DNA of 20,977 nucleotides from assembly GCA_002469545.1 (NCBI GenBank), contig DKMK01000040.1, forward strand, positions 1 through 20,977, written 5' to 3'. Positions 6,691 through 15,166 of the stretch are shown one piece after another. Position 1 is the first letter of the stretch. Every line of letters begins with the position of its first letter. The DNA comes from Rhodobacterales bacterium UBA7416 (lineage in GTDB: Bacteria; Pseudomonadota; Alphaproteobacteria; Rhodobacterales; Rhodobacteraceae). The translations under genes and the position numbers were made by a program. Under the pieces are notes generated by a model, which searched no databases, had not been told where the DNA came from, and worked only from the letters and a program-made list of their open reading frames with translations.

Positions 6691-7481
6691 GTTCCGTTAG
6701 CAAATATAGCGATCTAAGAACACGCCTTATTTCAGCCATTGTTATGGCAGCCATTGCAGGCATATCCCTGTATGTCGGTGGGGCTTTATTTCAAATAACT
6801 CTTTTGATCGTCGCATTTTGTATAATGTGGGAAATCGGAGGGCTATCAGCCAGCGACAGCGGGTACCGGGTTGCGGTCTCCTTTGTATATGCAGTCGCTC
6901 TTTGCGCCGCATTCTGGGCATCATGGGCTGTGGCATTAGGGATTTTTGCCACCAGTCTTATTGGATTTATTGCTCTTCTAAAGCCAAAGGACATTCCTCT
7001 TCGATGTGGCTTGGCTATTCTAGCTTTTGGTGGCTTGGTTGTTTTGTCCACGCTTCGCAATGATTTTGGCATGTCACAGACAATATGGGTTATAGCATGT
7101 GTCGTTGCTTCAGATATCGGGGGATACTTTGCAGGCCGAACGTTTGGGGGCCCAAAACTTTGGCCCGCGGTCAGCCCAAAAAAAACGTGGTCTGGAACTG
7201 TTGGTGGTTGGGTGTTAGCTAGCCTCGTTACATCATTGTTCGTTGTTTTTCATGACGCTTTTACAAATTCTAATTTTTATTGGTCAGTTTTAATTGCAAT
7301 ATTTGCACAAGCCGGCGACTTAGCCGAAAGCGCCTTGAAGCGCAGGGCAGGGGTAAAGGACAGCAGTAACCTTATTCCTGGTCACGGTGGCTTTCTTGAC
7401 CGTTTTGACGGAATGCTCGGTGCTTTCTTTCTTATCTTTCTTTTGTTTGCATTTGAACTTCAAGGATTGTTGTTTCGATGA
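6687..7481 (+). CDS. cdsA: Phosphatidate cytidylyltransferase (CDP-diacylglycerol synthase)
   Basis: Integral inner-membrane enzyme that makes CDP-diacylglycerol from phosphatidic acid and CTP, the entry point to all the cell's glycerophospholipids. The 264-residue protein is mostly hydrophobic with roughly seven or eight membrane segments. It has SPKKTWSGTVGGW (about 164-176) and the C-terminal family signature GDLAESALKRRAGVKDSS...GGFLDRFDG (about 210-241), whose Asp residues bind metal and CTP. It overlaps uppS by 4 bases at its start and dxr by 4 bases at its end, typical of tight translational coupling. Confidence 0.96.
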   Translation: MSSVSKYSDLRTRLISAIVMAAIAGISLYVGGALFQITLLIVAFCIMWEIGGLSASDSGYRVAVSFVYAVALCAAFWASWAVALGIFATSLIGFIALLKPKDIPLRCGLAILAFGGLVVLSTLRNDFGMSQTIWVIACVVASDIGGYFAGRTFGGPKLWPAVSPKKTWSGTVGGWVLASLVTSLFVVFHDAFTNSNFYWSVLIAIFAQAGDLAESALKRRAGVKDSSNLIPGHGGFLDRFDGMLGAFFLIFLLFAFELQGLLFR

Positions 7482-8647
7482 AAAGTGTTTCAGTTTTTGG
7501 AGCAACTGGCTCCATAGGCTGTACGGCTGCCAAAATTTTAAAACATCAAAGCGATAAATTTAACGTTGAAGTCATAACTGGCGGCAGTAACGTTTTGCAG
7601 CTGGCTAAGACAGCCATAGAGCTTGATGCAAAACATGTCGTTATAGCGGATGAATCTCTTCTAAATGAACTTCAAAAACATCTCGAAAATCACAAGATAA
7701 CTATTTCAGCTGGTAGAAATGCTCTCCTTGAAGCGGCAAGCAGGCCAGTGGATATTTCATTACAGGGAATCGTGGGTTTTGCGGGCGTTGAATGTAGCCT
7801 TATTGCAGCGAGATCGACTAAAACCTTGGCCTTAGCGAACAAAGAAAGTCTCGTTTGTGCGGGGCCTCTTCTTCGATCCATCTGCACGGAACACAAGACT
7901 ACGTTGGTTCCTGTCGACAGCGAACATTCTGCCATTTTTCAGTGCCTTCAAGGTGAAGATTTAAGAACCGTTGAACGCATAATTTTGACTGCCTCTGGCG
8001 GCCCATTCTTAAATACACCAATGCACGAACTCTCAGATGTTACAGCAGAACAAGCAGCCGCACACCCACGGTGGAAGATGGGGTTGCGAATATCAATTGA
8101 CAGCGCATCTATGTTTAACAAAGCAATGGAACTTATTGAAACAAAAGAGCTGTTCGACATTTCATCTGATAAACTTGAGGTCATTGTTCAGCCACAGTCA
8201 ATCATTCACTCCATGGTAGGTTTCAATGATGGCGCAATAATGGCCCATATGGGCCCAGCAGATATGACGGGTGCTATTGGATATGCACTTAATTATCCAA
8301 ATAGAGAAACGTTGCCATTGGAGCGACTAGATTTTTCGAAGCTCGGCCGGTTAGATTTTGTTTCAGTGGATCCCAATAAATTCCCAGCTATTCAAATAGC
8401 TGAACACGTTATAGAACTATCCGGATTGGCTGGCGCAGTCTTTAATGCCGCAAAAGAACAAGCGCTAGATTTGTTTCTAAGCGGTCATCTTGGTTTCCTT
8501 GAAATGTCATTGGTCGTTGAACGTGCTATCAACGAATATGCCAAGAACAGTCACAATAGAACAGTAACACTAGACGATTTAATTGATATAGATAACTCAA
8601 CGCGTCGTTTTATACAGAAGAATGTAAAAGGTAATTGTCATGTTTGA
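7478..8647 (+). CDS. dxr: 1-deoxy-D-xylulose-5-phosphate reductoisomerase
   Basis: Second enzyme of the MEP isoprenoid pathway: rearranges and reduces DXP to MEP with NADPH and a divalent metal; the family is the target of fosmidomycin. The 389-residue protein has the NADPH loop GATGSIG (8-14), the NKES segment (121-124), the metal ligands in PVDSEHS (D147, E149), LTASGGPF and the C-terminal helical domain. It overlaps cdsA by 4 bases and rseP by 8. Its product feeds UppS in this operon and MiaA on the other strand. Confidence 0.97.
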   Translation: MKSVSVFGATGSIGCTAAKILKHQSDKFNVEVITGGSNVLQLAKTAIELDAKHVVIADESLLNELQKHLENHKITISAGRNALLEAASRPVDISLQGIVGFAGVECSLIAARSTKTLALANKESLVCAGPLLRSICTEHKTTLVPVDSEHSAIFQCLQGEDLRTVERIILTASGGPFLNTPMHELSDVTAEQAAAHPRWKMGLRISIDSASMFNKAMELIETKELFDISSDKLEVIVQPQSIIHSMVGFNDGAIMAHMGPADMTGAIGYALNYPNRETLPLERLDFSKLGRLDFVSVDPNKFPAIQIAEHVIELSGLAGAVFNAAKEQALDLFLSGHLGFLEMSLVVERAINEYAKNSHNRTVTLDDLIDIDNSTRRFIQKNVKGNCHV

Positions 8648-9995
8648 ACTTATTGGAACCATTCCAGTTATAGGTCCATTGGTTACGTTGATTTTACCCT
8701 TCGTCGTGGTTCTTTCGATCGTCGTGTTTATTCATGAGTACGGCCATTATATTGTCGGACGGTGGTGTGGAATTCACGCAGAAGTATTTTCGTTGGGCTT
8801 TGGGCGTGTTATCAAATCTTGGACAGATAAACGCGGTACAACTTGGCAAATTGCTGCAATTCCACTGGGTGGTTATGTTAAGTTCTTAGGGGATATGAAC
8901 GCCGCGAGTACCGAAGGTCTTCCTGATAGTGAAACATCAAGCGATGGTGATCAAAAGCATTATTTCACAAGTGCAAAGCTGTATAAACGCGCGCTAACTG
9001 TATTTGCAGGACCAGCAGCAAACTTCATTCTCTCAATCTGTATTTTTGCAGCCTTGGTTCTTTGGCAAGGGAAACCCGCTGATGAATCCATCATTGGCAA
9101 AGTTCATCCTGCAGTAAGTCAAAACTTTGACCTCCAACCAGGCGACCACTTAAAATCAATAAACGGCGTTCTTCTGGAAAACTTTTCGTCCATTTCAGAA
9201 CTCATGGACATTGAAAACCCTCCGCAATTCATGCCTTATGTCGTGGATCGCAATGGCGAAACAATAGAGATTGATGGGCCTTTTCCGTTTTTATCAATTG
9301 TTGGATCGGTTATGCCTGTTTCGCCCGCAAGTAAGGCCGGCATAAAGGAAAATGATCTAATTTTATCCTTTGATGGAACCCCAGTTACGTCGTTCACACA
9401 CCTTAGAGATCTGATTTTTGCCTCATCACCTGCGGAACGTGAAATGACTGTTCTAAGAAATGAAAAGATCGTTAAGCTCTCCATTTTTCCTCGCATAAGA
9501 GAGTTTCAAAATGGTGAAGGAGGTTTTCAAAAACAAGTTTCGATTGGAGTCGTCTCGGGCACCGCGTTTGAGACAGCGGTTCAGCCTGTAGGGATTGTCG
9601 AAGCTGCCACATTCGGCGTTAAACGCACGTGGTCTGTGTTAGAAGGCTCAGTGCGCTCAATTTCATTAATAGTTTCAGGCGAAATCAGCCCGAAAAATTT
9701 ACAAGGACCTTTGGGCATTGCTCATGTTTCTAGCGATATTGCAAAGGCCGGGTTTATTGCGCTTATAACATTGGTAGGTGTTATCTCGACTTCGATTGGT
9801 TTCTTAAATCTGCTACCAATTCCAATTCTCGATGGCGGGCATTTATTGATGTTTGGTTACGAAGCCATTACTCGGCGAAAGCCAAGCCCCTCAATCGTAC
9901 ATTATGGTTCAGTGCTGGCATTGGCGTTACTGCTAACTCTTATGGTTTATGTGACATTCAACGACGTAATTCGATTATTTCAATTCTGGGCATGA
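8640..9995 (+). CDS. rseP: Site-2 intramembrane zinc metalloprotease RseP
   Basis: Membrane protease that cuts anti-sigma factors and remnant signal peptides within the bilayer. The 451-residue protein has an N-terminal membrane helix carrying the zinc motif HEYGH (H32, E33, H36), a periplasmic middle region with tandem PDZ-like domains (the second around 215-285, beginning near SIVGSVMPVSPASKAG), and C-terminal helices with LLPIPILDGGH, where D398 is the third zinc ligand. It overlaps the dxr 3' end by 8 bases. The rseP-bamA order is widely conserved. Whether it cleaves a sigma-E-like anti-sigma in this organism cannot be told from the window. Confidence 0.95.
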   Translation: MFELIGTIPVIGPLVTLILPFVVVLSIVVFIHEYGHYIVGRWCGIHAEVFSLGFGRVIKSWTDKRGTTWQIAAIPLGGYVKFLGDMNAASTEGLPDSETSSDGDQKHYFTSAKLYKRALTVFAGPAANFILSICIFAALVLWQGKPADESIIGKVHPAVSQNFDLQPGDHLKSINGVLLENFSSISELMDIENPPQFMPYVVDRNGETIEIDGPFPFLSIVGSVMPVSPASKAGIKENDLILSFDGTPVTSFTHLRDLIFASSPAEREMTVLRNEKIVKLSIFPRIREFQNGEGGFQKQVSIGVVSGTAFETAVQPVGIVEAATFGVKRTWSVLEGSVRSISLIVSGEISPKNLQGPLGIAHVSSDIAKAGFIALITLVGVISTSIGFLNLLPIPILDGGHLLMFGYEAITRRKPSPSIVHYGSVLALALLLTLMVYVTFNDVIRLFQFWA

Positions 9996-10086
9996 TGATG
10001 ATCAATTTTACCAAAACCACACAATCACACTTTAAATTGAACTAACCTTCGCTTACAAAGGCGTAGAACACCTTGAGGGAATTAAA

Positions 10087-12459
10087 ATGCGCGTTTTAAA
10101 TCGATCTAAACTGTCAAAAGTATTATGCCCAGTGCGTACTGGTTTTTTATACACGGCAAGTGCAGTCGCGCTTAGTTTTGCAACTGTTCCACTGATAGTA
10201 GTTCCAAGTGCGGTATTCGCTCAATCGACGACGGTAACCGGTGTCTCTATTGAAGGAAACAAACGTATCGCGACAAGCACCATTCTTAGTTTAGCGGCCT
10301 TACTCCCTGGTAAGCGTTATAGTTCGGGTCAAATCAATGCTGCAGTCCAACGTTTAAATTCTTCTGGCTTTTTCGACACGGTCGACTTTAGCGTTAAGAA
10401 CGGGCGCGTTATTATCGTTGTAGACGAAAAACCAACAATCAACAGAATTGCCTTTGAGGGGAACAAAAAGCTTAAGGACGGTGATCTTAAGGAATTGATT
10501 TCATCTCAACCACGTCAAACATTTTCTGCCGAGCAAGCCGAGTCAGATGCTCAGCAAATTGCTGCCGCATATTCATCGGGTGGACGTGTAACAGCCCAGA
10601 TCACACCAAAACTGATAGAACGAAGCGATAACCGCGTTGACCTAGTGTTCCAAATTCTTGAAGGGCGCGTAACTGAAATTCAAAAAATTACATTTGTTGG
10701 TAATCGTAATTTTTCATCCAAGCGGCTACGCAGTGCTTTGGCGACGAAGCAAGCGGGTCTTATTCATGCACTGATATCGTCTGATACATTCATTCAAGAT
10801 CGCTTAGAATTAGATAAACAGCGTCTTCGCGAGTTTTACTTAAATCGTGGTTTTGTGGATTTTAGTGTCCTTTCTTCATCATCCGAGCTCACGCGTGAAA
10901 AAGATGCATTTCTTTTGAACTTCACGGTGGAAGAGGGGCAACAATATAAATTTGGAGAAGTAACACTGGTAACGACTGAAGATGACATTGACATCGAAGC
11001 GTACCAGAAAGTTAGTAAGATTAAATCTGGTCGCAACTATGATCCACGCAAAGTTGATACTTTAATACAAGAGCTGGATGTCAAATTAGGCACCGAAGGC
11101 TATGCCTTTGTTAGTGCCAGGCCTCGTATTTTGCGTGATGATGATACGCGCACCTTGGATATTGAAATTGAACTGTCGCGCGGTGACAAGCTATTTGTAG
11201 AACGTATCGACATCGAAGGTAACTCAACCACTTTGGACCGCGTCATTCGGCGCCAGTTTGAATTGGCAGAGGGAGATGCCTTTAATCGTCGCGAAATTCA
11301 AGAAGCAACCGATAGAATTCGTGCAACAGGGCTCTTTGAAAGTGTTAGTGTAGAAAGCCGTGAAGGATCGTCACGGGATCGCGCGATCATTGACGTGAAT
11401 GTCAAAGAAAAGGCAACAGGTAACTTAGGGATTGGTGCTGGTTATAACTCTTCAGATGGTTTCACTCTAAATTTCAATTTAGAAGAACGGAATTTCCTAG
11501 GGCGCGGACAAACAATCCGCCTAGACCTTTCTAACAACTCAGATGCAAAAGATTTGGGTTTCTCCTTCAGTGATCCATCATTTTTAGACCGTGACCTAAG
11601 AGCGGGATTCAGCATAGGTTATCGCTCTTCTTCCAACACTGCGGTTCCTATCGATGTCACCACCTTGGAATTCGCTCCTTCAGTTACATTCCCAATTGGT
11701 AAACTGTCGACACTATCTGTTGGATACCGTCTCGAAAATGAAGAAATTACAGTTCAACAAACCGAGGATACCACCACGACACCATCAACAACAGTTGATG
11801 CCGATTTGTCGGCAATTATAACCCCAGACCTTGGAAATCAGGTTAAGAGTTCTTTGACTTTAGGATACAATTTTGATCGTACGAACTCTGTTATCGAGCC
11901 GACCGCCGGTTATAGATTTTCAATTAACCAGCAGTTCACAGGGTTAGGAGGCGATGCAACATTCTCAAAAACATCTCTTAACTTCAAATCATACACTACA
12001 ATTTTCAATGATGACATTATCCTGTCGGCTGAACTTGACGCAGGCGCGATTGCAGGATCCGACTCGCGGATTTCAGATCGATTTAATTTAGGTGGTGATA
12101 AGCTTCGCGGCTTTGAAAATAGAGGTATTGGTCCGCGTGATACAACTGGAACATTGGACCAACCATTGGGCGGCAATATGTTTGCGGTAGCGCGTTTGGA
12201 AGCATCCTTTCCAATCGGTTTACCAGAGGAATATGGTGTTTTTGGTGGTGTATTCTTTGATGCTGGATCCGTCTGGGGTATCGATAATCTGGGAACAACT
12301 GGTATTGATGATAGTGCAAAAATCAGAGCAGCGGCAGGCATTTCAATTTTCTGGAAAACAGCCATTGGCCCACTTAGGTTCAATTTTTCCCGACCCATTA
12401 AAAAAGAAGACTACGACAAAGAGGAAAATTTCAGATTTACAATTGATACGCGCTTCTAG
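10087..12459 (+). CDS. bamA: Outer-membrane protein assembly factor BamA
   Basis: Core of the BAM complex that folds and inserts beta-barrel proteins into the outer membrane. The 790-residue precursor has a long signal peptide with likely cleavage after VFA (residue 45). Five POTRA domains follow, recognisable by repeated GNK/GNR/GNS strands (starting near VTGVSIEGNK, INRIAFEGNK, ITFVGNRNFS, KFGEVTLV and VERIDIEGNS). The C-terminal 16-strand Omp85 barrel starts near ATGNLGIGAGY, contains the loop-6 motif RGF at R674-F676 and ends in a C-terminal Phe (DTRF). GAGGGA lies 6 bases before ATG 10087. The 91-base gap upstream is the largest inside the operon and could hold a separate promoter, though no convincing -35/-10 pair is visible. 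Its stop overlaps the next gene's GTG by one base. Confidence 0.97.
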   Translation: MRVLNRSKLSKVLCPVRTGFLYTASAVALSFATVPLIVVPSAVFAQSTTVTGVSIEGNKRIATSTILSLAALLPGKRYSSGQINAAVQRLNSSGFFDTVDFSVKNGRVIIVVDEKPTINRIAFEGNKKLKDGDLKELISSQPRQTFSAEQAESDAQQIAAAYSSGGRVTAQITPKLIERSDNRVDLVFQILEGRVTEIQKITFVGNRNFSSKRLRSALATKQAGLIHALISSDTFIQDRLELDKQRLREFYLNRGFVDFSVLSSSSELTREKDAFLLNFTVEEGQQYKFGEVTLVTTEDDIDIEAYQKVSKIKSGRNYDPRKVDTLIQELDVKLGTEGYAFVSARPRILRDDDTRTLDIEIELSRGDKLFVERIDIEGNSTTLDRVIRRQFELAEGDAFNRREIQEATDRIRATGLFESVSVESREGSSRDRAIIDVNVKEKATGNLGIGAGYNSSDGFTLNFNLEERNFLGRGQTIRLDLSNNSDAKDLGFSFSDPSFLDRDLRAGFSIGYRSSSNTAVPIDVTTLEFAPSVTFPIGKLSTLSVGYRLENEEITVQQTEDTTTTPSTTVDADLSAIITPDLGNQVKSSLTLGYNFDRTNSVIEPTAGYRFSINQQFTGLGGDATFSKTSLNFKSYTTIFNDDIILSAELDAGAIAGSDSRISDRFNLGGDKLRGFENRGIGPRDTTGTLDQPLGGNMFAVARLEASFPIGLPEEYGVFGGVFFDAGSVWGIDNLGTTGIDDSAKIRAAAGISIFWKTAIGPLRFNFSRPIKKEDYDKEENFRFTIDTRF

Positions 12460-13007
12460 TGTTTCAAGTTCGTAAAACTATCAAAATCGTTTTTACCGCA
12501 GTCTGCATTTTGTTGCCAAGCGTAACTTTGGCACAAACGTTTCCAGTTTTCGAAGATTCCTTGAAAATCGGAGTTGTAAATCAAGAAGTTCTTTTTACCG
12601 GATCACATTTCGGCAAGTCCAAACTAAAAGTTTTTGAATCGTCTGGCGCCATTCTTACAATGGAAAACATAGCTATTCAGGAAGAGTTGGAACAAGAAGA
12701 GCGTACATTAACTGAATTAAGAAAAACAATTGAGGTTGCTGCCTTTCAAGAATTAGCATTAGATTTTGATGCAAAGGTCAAAAAAATTAGGGCGACACAA
12801 GCGCGTAAAGAGCGCGACTTAAACATACAACTTAGCAAAGAGCGTGCCGCGTTTTTTGAGCAAATTTCGCCAATTTTGCTTACATTCGTGCAAGAACGTG
12901 GAATTGAAGTCCTCCTAAATAAGGAAACTGTTGTTCTTGCGGTACGTGGGAGCGATATTACACAAGCCGCTATTCAGCGAATAAATGAAGTGTTAAAAGA
13001 AAATTGA
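12459..13007 (+). CDS. skp: Skp/OmpH-family periplasmic chaperone
   Basis: Periplasmic chaperone that holds unfolded outer-membrane proteins on their way to BamA. The 182-residue precursor has a signal peptide (MFQVRKTIKIVFTAVCILLP..., likely cleavage after residue 25, LA/QT), the KIGVVNQEVLF strand typical of the family, and a central charged coiled coil (about 70-135, rich in Glu, Lys, Arg and Leu) that would form the tentacle. It starts at GTG 12459, sharing the last base of the bamA stop (TAGTG); there is no good Shine-Dalgarno, so expression probably depends on ribosomes finishing bamA. Skp sequences diverge quickly, so the assignment rests on position, signal peptide and coiled coil more than on motifs. 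Confidence 0.88.
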   Translation: MFQVRKTIKIVFTAVCILLPSVTLAQTFPVFEDSLKIGVVNQEVLFTGSHFGKSKLKVFESSGAILTMENIAIQEELEQEERTLTELRKTIEVAAFQELALDFDAKVKKIRATQARKERDLNIQLSKERAAFFEQISPILLTFVQERGIEVLLNKETVVLAVRGSDITQAAIQRINEVLKEN

Positions 13008-13028
13008 CTGGTTAGGCCAGTGAAATAA

Positions 13029-13034
13029 GAGGGA
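13029..13034 (+). promoter_or_regulatory. Shine-Dalgarno site supporting the GTG start of fabZ
   Basis: GAGGGA lies 8 bases before GTG 13043, in the 35-base gap after skp. The gap also holds a small 5-bp hairpin (13007-13011 / 13017-13021) with no T-run after it. Confidence 0.65.
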
Positions 13035-13042
13035 ATACGATA

Positions 13043-13510
13043 GTGGATACGAACACAGAATTACAGAGCGCAGACATACAAGATATTAAACGCATGATAC
13101 CTCACAGGTATCCTTTTTTGCTAATTGATGCAGTACGCGAAATAAAGTTAAACGAAAGCGCGGTTGGTATTAAAAATGTAACGTTCAATGAACCTCATTT
13201 CCAAGGTCATTTTCCTGAACGCCCGGTGATGCCAGGCGTAACCATTGTGGAAGCTATGGCGCAGACAGCGGCTGTTTTGGTTGTTAAGACTTTGAATATG
13301 ATAGATAATAATATGTTGGTCTACTTTCTAACAATAGACAAATGTAAATTTCGCCATGTTGTTTCCCCACCGGATCAGTTGGAATTACACGTAAAGGTTT
13401 TACGTGGTCGCGGTAAACTATGGAAATTCTATGGCGAAGGCAAAGTTGGCGACACAGTAGTTGCAGAAGCAGAATTCACTGCAATGATGGTACCCCCAGA
13501 AGAGGCTTGA
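13043..13510 (+). CDS. fabZ: (3R)-3-hydroxyacyl-ACP dehydratase
   Basis: Removes water from 3-hydroxyacyl-ACP in fatty acid elongation in the cytoplasm. It competes with LpxA for 3-hydroxyacyl-ACP, so pairing the two genes balances phospholipid against lipid A. The 155-residue hot-dog fold protein has HRYPFLLIDAV near the N-terminus, the catalytic His in QGHFPERPVMPG (H56) and the catalytic Glu in IVEAMAQ (E70). It starts at GTG with GAGGGA 8 bases upstream and ends 4 bases before lpxA. Confidence 0.96.
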   Translation: MDTNTELQSADIQDIKRMIPHRYPFLLIDAVREIKLNESAVGIKNVTFNEPHFQGHFPERPVMPGVTIVEAMAQTAAVLVVKTLNMIDNNMLVYFLTIDKCKFRHVVSPPDQLELHVKVLRGRGKLWKFYGEGKVGDTVVAEAEFTAMMVPPEEA

Positions 13511-13514
13511 TCAC

Positions 13515-14321
13515 ATGACGATTGATCCAAGTGCAATCATTCACTCATCGTGCGTTATTGAGCCCGGCGCAGTTATCGGTGCTCACGCGCAAATTGGACC
13601 GTTTTGCCATATTGGTGCGGAAGTTTCTCTTGCTGCTGGTGTTGTGCTAAAGTCGCACGTTGTCGTAGCGGGTTGGACTGACATTGGCAAAGAGACAACC
13701 ATCTTTCCATTTGCGTCCATTGGGCACGCGCCTCAGGATCTAAAGTTCGGAGGCGAGCGCACAAAACTTGAAATAGGCGCGCGTAACCGCATTCGGGAAC
13801 ATGCCACAATGAACCCAGGTACTTTGGGCGGCGGCGGCCTGACTAAAGTAGGAGACAATGGATTGTTCATGATGGGAATTCATGTCGGTCATGATTGCAT
13901 AGTTGGGAATGGTGTAATTTTGGCAAATAATGCTTCACTGGGTGGCCATTGCATCATTGAAGATAATGTCGTGATCGGTGCACTTGCGGGTGTTCACCAA
14001 TTCTGTCGTGTTGGACGCGGGGCCATGATTGGCGGCTTGGCCGCTGTCGTTGCCGATATCATTCCAATGGGAATGGTTATCGGCGAAAGAGCATCACTAG
14101 ATGGCTTAAATCTTGTAGGATTAAAACGTGCAGGGGTCGATAAGGATGAAATCAATGCACTGCGTGGCGCATTCAAAGCAATCTTCATGAGTGATATTCC
14201 CCTTAAGGACGCGATTGAACCCACACGCGTTAAATATGCTGGAAGTGCACTAGTTGACGAATTGATAACGTTCATCACCGCCGAAACTTCGCGCTCTTTG
14301 ACAACACCGTCCAAGGATTGA
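13515..14321 (+). CDS. lpxA: UDP-N-acetylglucosamine acyltransferase
   Basis: First step of lipid A synthesis: moves a 3-hydroxyacyl chain from ACP to the 3-OH of UDP-GlcNAc. The 268-residue protein has the left-handed beta-helix of hexapeptide repeats (residues 1-185) and a C-terminal helical part. The catalytic His is H126 in GIHVGHDC, matching E. coli H125, and VHQFC is conserved. The residue matching E. coli Gly173, the acyl-chain ruler, is Gly174 (MIGG), which predicts preference for a long (about C14) hydroxyacyl chain. AGAGG within the end of fabZ (13501-13505) acts as Shine-Dalgarno for ATG 13515. Confidence 0.97.
   Translation: MTIDPSAIIHSSCVIEPGAVIGAHAQIGPFCHIGAEVSLAAGVVLKSHVVVAGWTDIGKETTIFPFASIGHAPQDLKFGGERTKLEIGARNRIREHATMNPGTLGGGGLTKVGDNGLFMMGIHVGHDCIVGNGVILANNASLGGHCIIEDNVVIGALAGVHQFCRVGRGAMIGGLAAVVADIIPMGMVIGERASLDGLNLVGLKRAGVDKDEINALRGAFKAIFMSDIPLKDAIEPTRVKYAGSALVDELITFITAETSRSLTTPSKD
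14313..14317 (+). promoter_or_regulatory. Shine-Dalgarno site setting the lpxI start at 14324
   Basis: AAGGA lies 6 bases before ATG 14324 and abuts the in-frame TTG at 14318, which it therefore cannot serve. Confidence 0.65.
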
Positions 14322-14323
14322 TC

Positions 14324-15166
14324 ATGGGGCTTCCCAATCTTGCAATTGTTGCTGGGTCAGGCTCTTTGCCACAACAATTGGCAGAGCATTGCCAGTCTAA
14401 CGGTCGCGGTTATCACGTAATTCATTTCGAAGGTATTGAACTAGATTGGGTCGCTGGTCATCCGGTTATTCCGGCTCGGTTTGAAAAACCCGGTAAGATG
14501 TTCAAAGCTCTTCAGTATTTGAATTGTACACAGGTTGTTTTTGCAGGTGGGATGAAACGCCCTAAATTAAACCCGCTTAAGTTCGATCTTAAACTTATGA
14601 AACTGGCGCCTACGCTTTTGCCATCATTAAAAAACGGTGACGATAGCGCGTTGCGGATGATCGCAAAAATTTTCGAGAACGAAGGTTTGGAAATAATTGC
14701 GGCACATGAGATTATTGAGGAGCTATTTGTAACGACGGGGACGAATACATCCATCAAACCAAACGACGCCGACCTTTCCGACATAAAGCGTGGCTTAGAA
14801 ATATTAGATTCGATTTCCAGCGCAGACATTGGACAAGCATGTATTGTTGCTCAAGGGCTTTGCTTGGGTGTGGAAACAATTCAAGGTAGTGATGCTTTGT
14901 TAACTTTCGTTTCCACTACAAAACAAAGATTTTTGGATTCCAAAATTGATGGTCGCGGCGTGATCATTAAGGCTCCTAAACGTGGTCAAGATCAGCGCTT
15001 GGATATGCCTACAATTGGTCCCAATACCGTTCAAATGGTCTATGATGCAGGTCTTGCCGGCATTGCCCTTACCGCAAATGGCGTTCAAGTACTTGATCAT
15101 CAAGATTGCATTAAGTTAGCGAATTCCCTCGGTATATTCATTACTGTTGTCGAAAATAATGAGTGA
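14324..15166 (+). CDS. lpxI: UDP-2,3-diacylglucosamine pyrophosphatase, LpxI type
   Basis: Hydrolyses UDP-2,3-diacylglucosamine to lipid X and UMP, replacing LpxH in alphaproteobacteria. The 280-residue protein belongs to the former DUF1009 family: an N-terminal LAIVAGSGSLP segment, a middle stretch with FAGGMKRPKL, and the C-terminal catalytic domain with IIKAPKRGQDQRLDMPTIGP. Its Asp227 corresponds to the catalytic Asp225 of Caulobacter LpxI. The ATG at 14324 is preferred to the TTG at 14318 because AAGGA is correctly spaced for it. It lies 2 bases after lpxA and overlaps lpxB by 8, in the standard order lpxA-lpxI-lpxB. Confidence 0.95.
   Translation: MGLPNLAIVAGSGSLPQQLAEHCQSNGRGYHVIHFEGIELDWVAGHPVIPARFEKPGKMFKALQYLNCTQVVFAGGMKRPKLNPLKFDLKLMKLAPTLLPSLKNGDDSALRMIAKIFENEGLEIIAAHEIIEELFVTTGTNTSIKPNDADLSDIKRGLEILDSISSADIGQACIVAQGLCLGVETIQGSDALLTFVSTTKQRFLDSKIDGRGVIIKAPKRGQDQRLDMPTIGPNTVQMVYDAGLAGIALTANGVQVLDHQDCIKLANSLGIFITVVENNE

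Noticed and set aside
9996..10086. Promoter or sigma-E-type site before bamA
   Set aside because: No -35/-10 pair or GGAAC-N16-17-CGTT-like element could be made to fit; only the Shine-Dalgarno at 10075-10080 is clear.
15147..15158. TTG start for lpxB four codons before the ATG
   Set aside because: ATG 15159 gives the usual N-terminus and a common 8-base overlap with lpxI; the TTG has no ribosome site.
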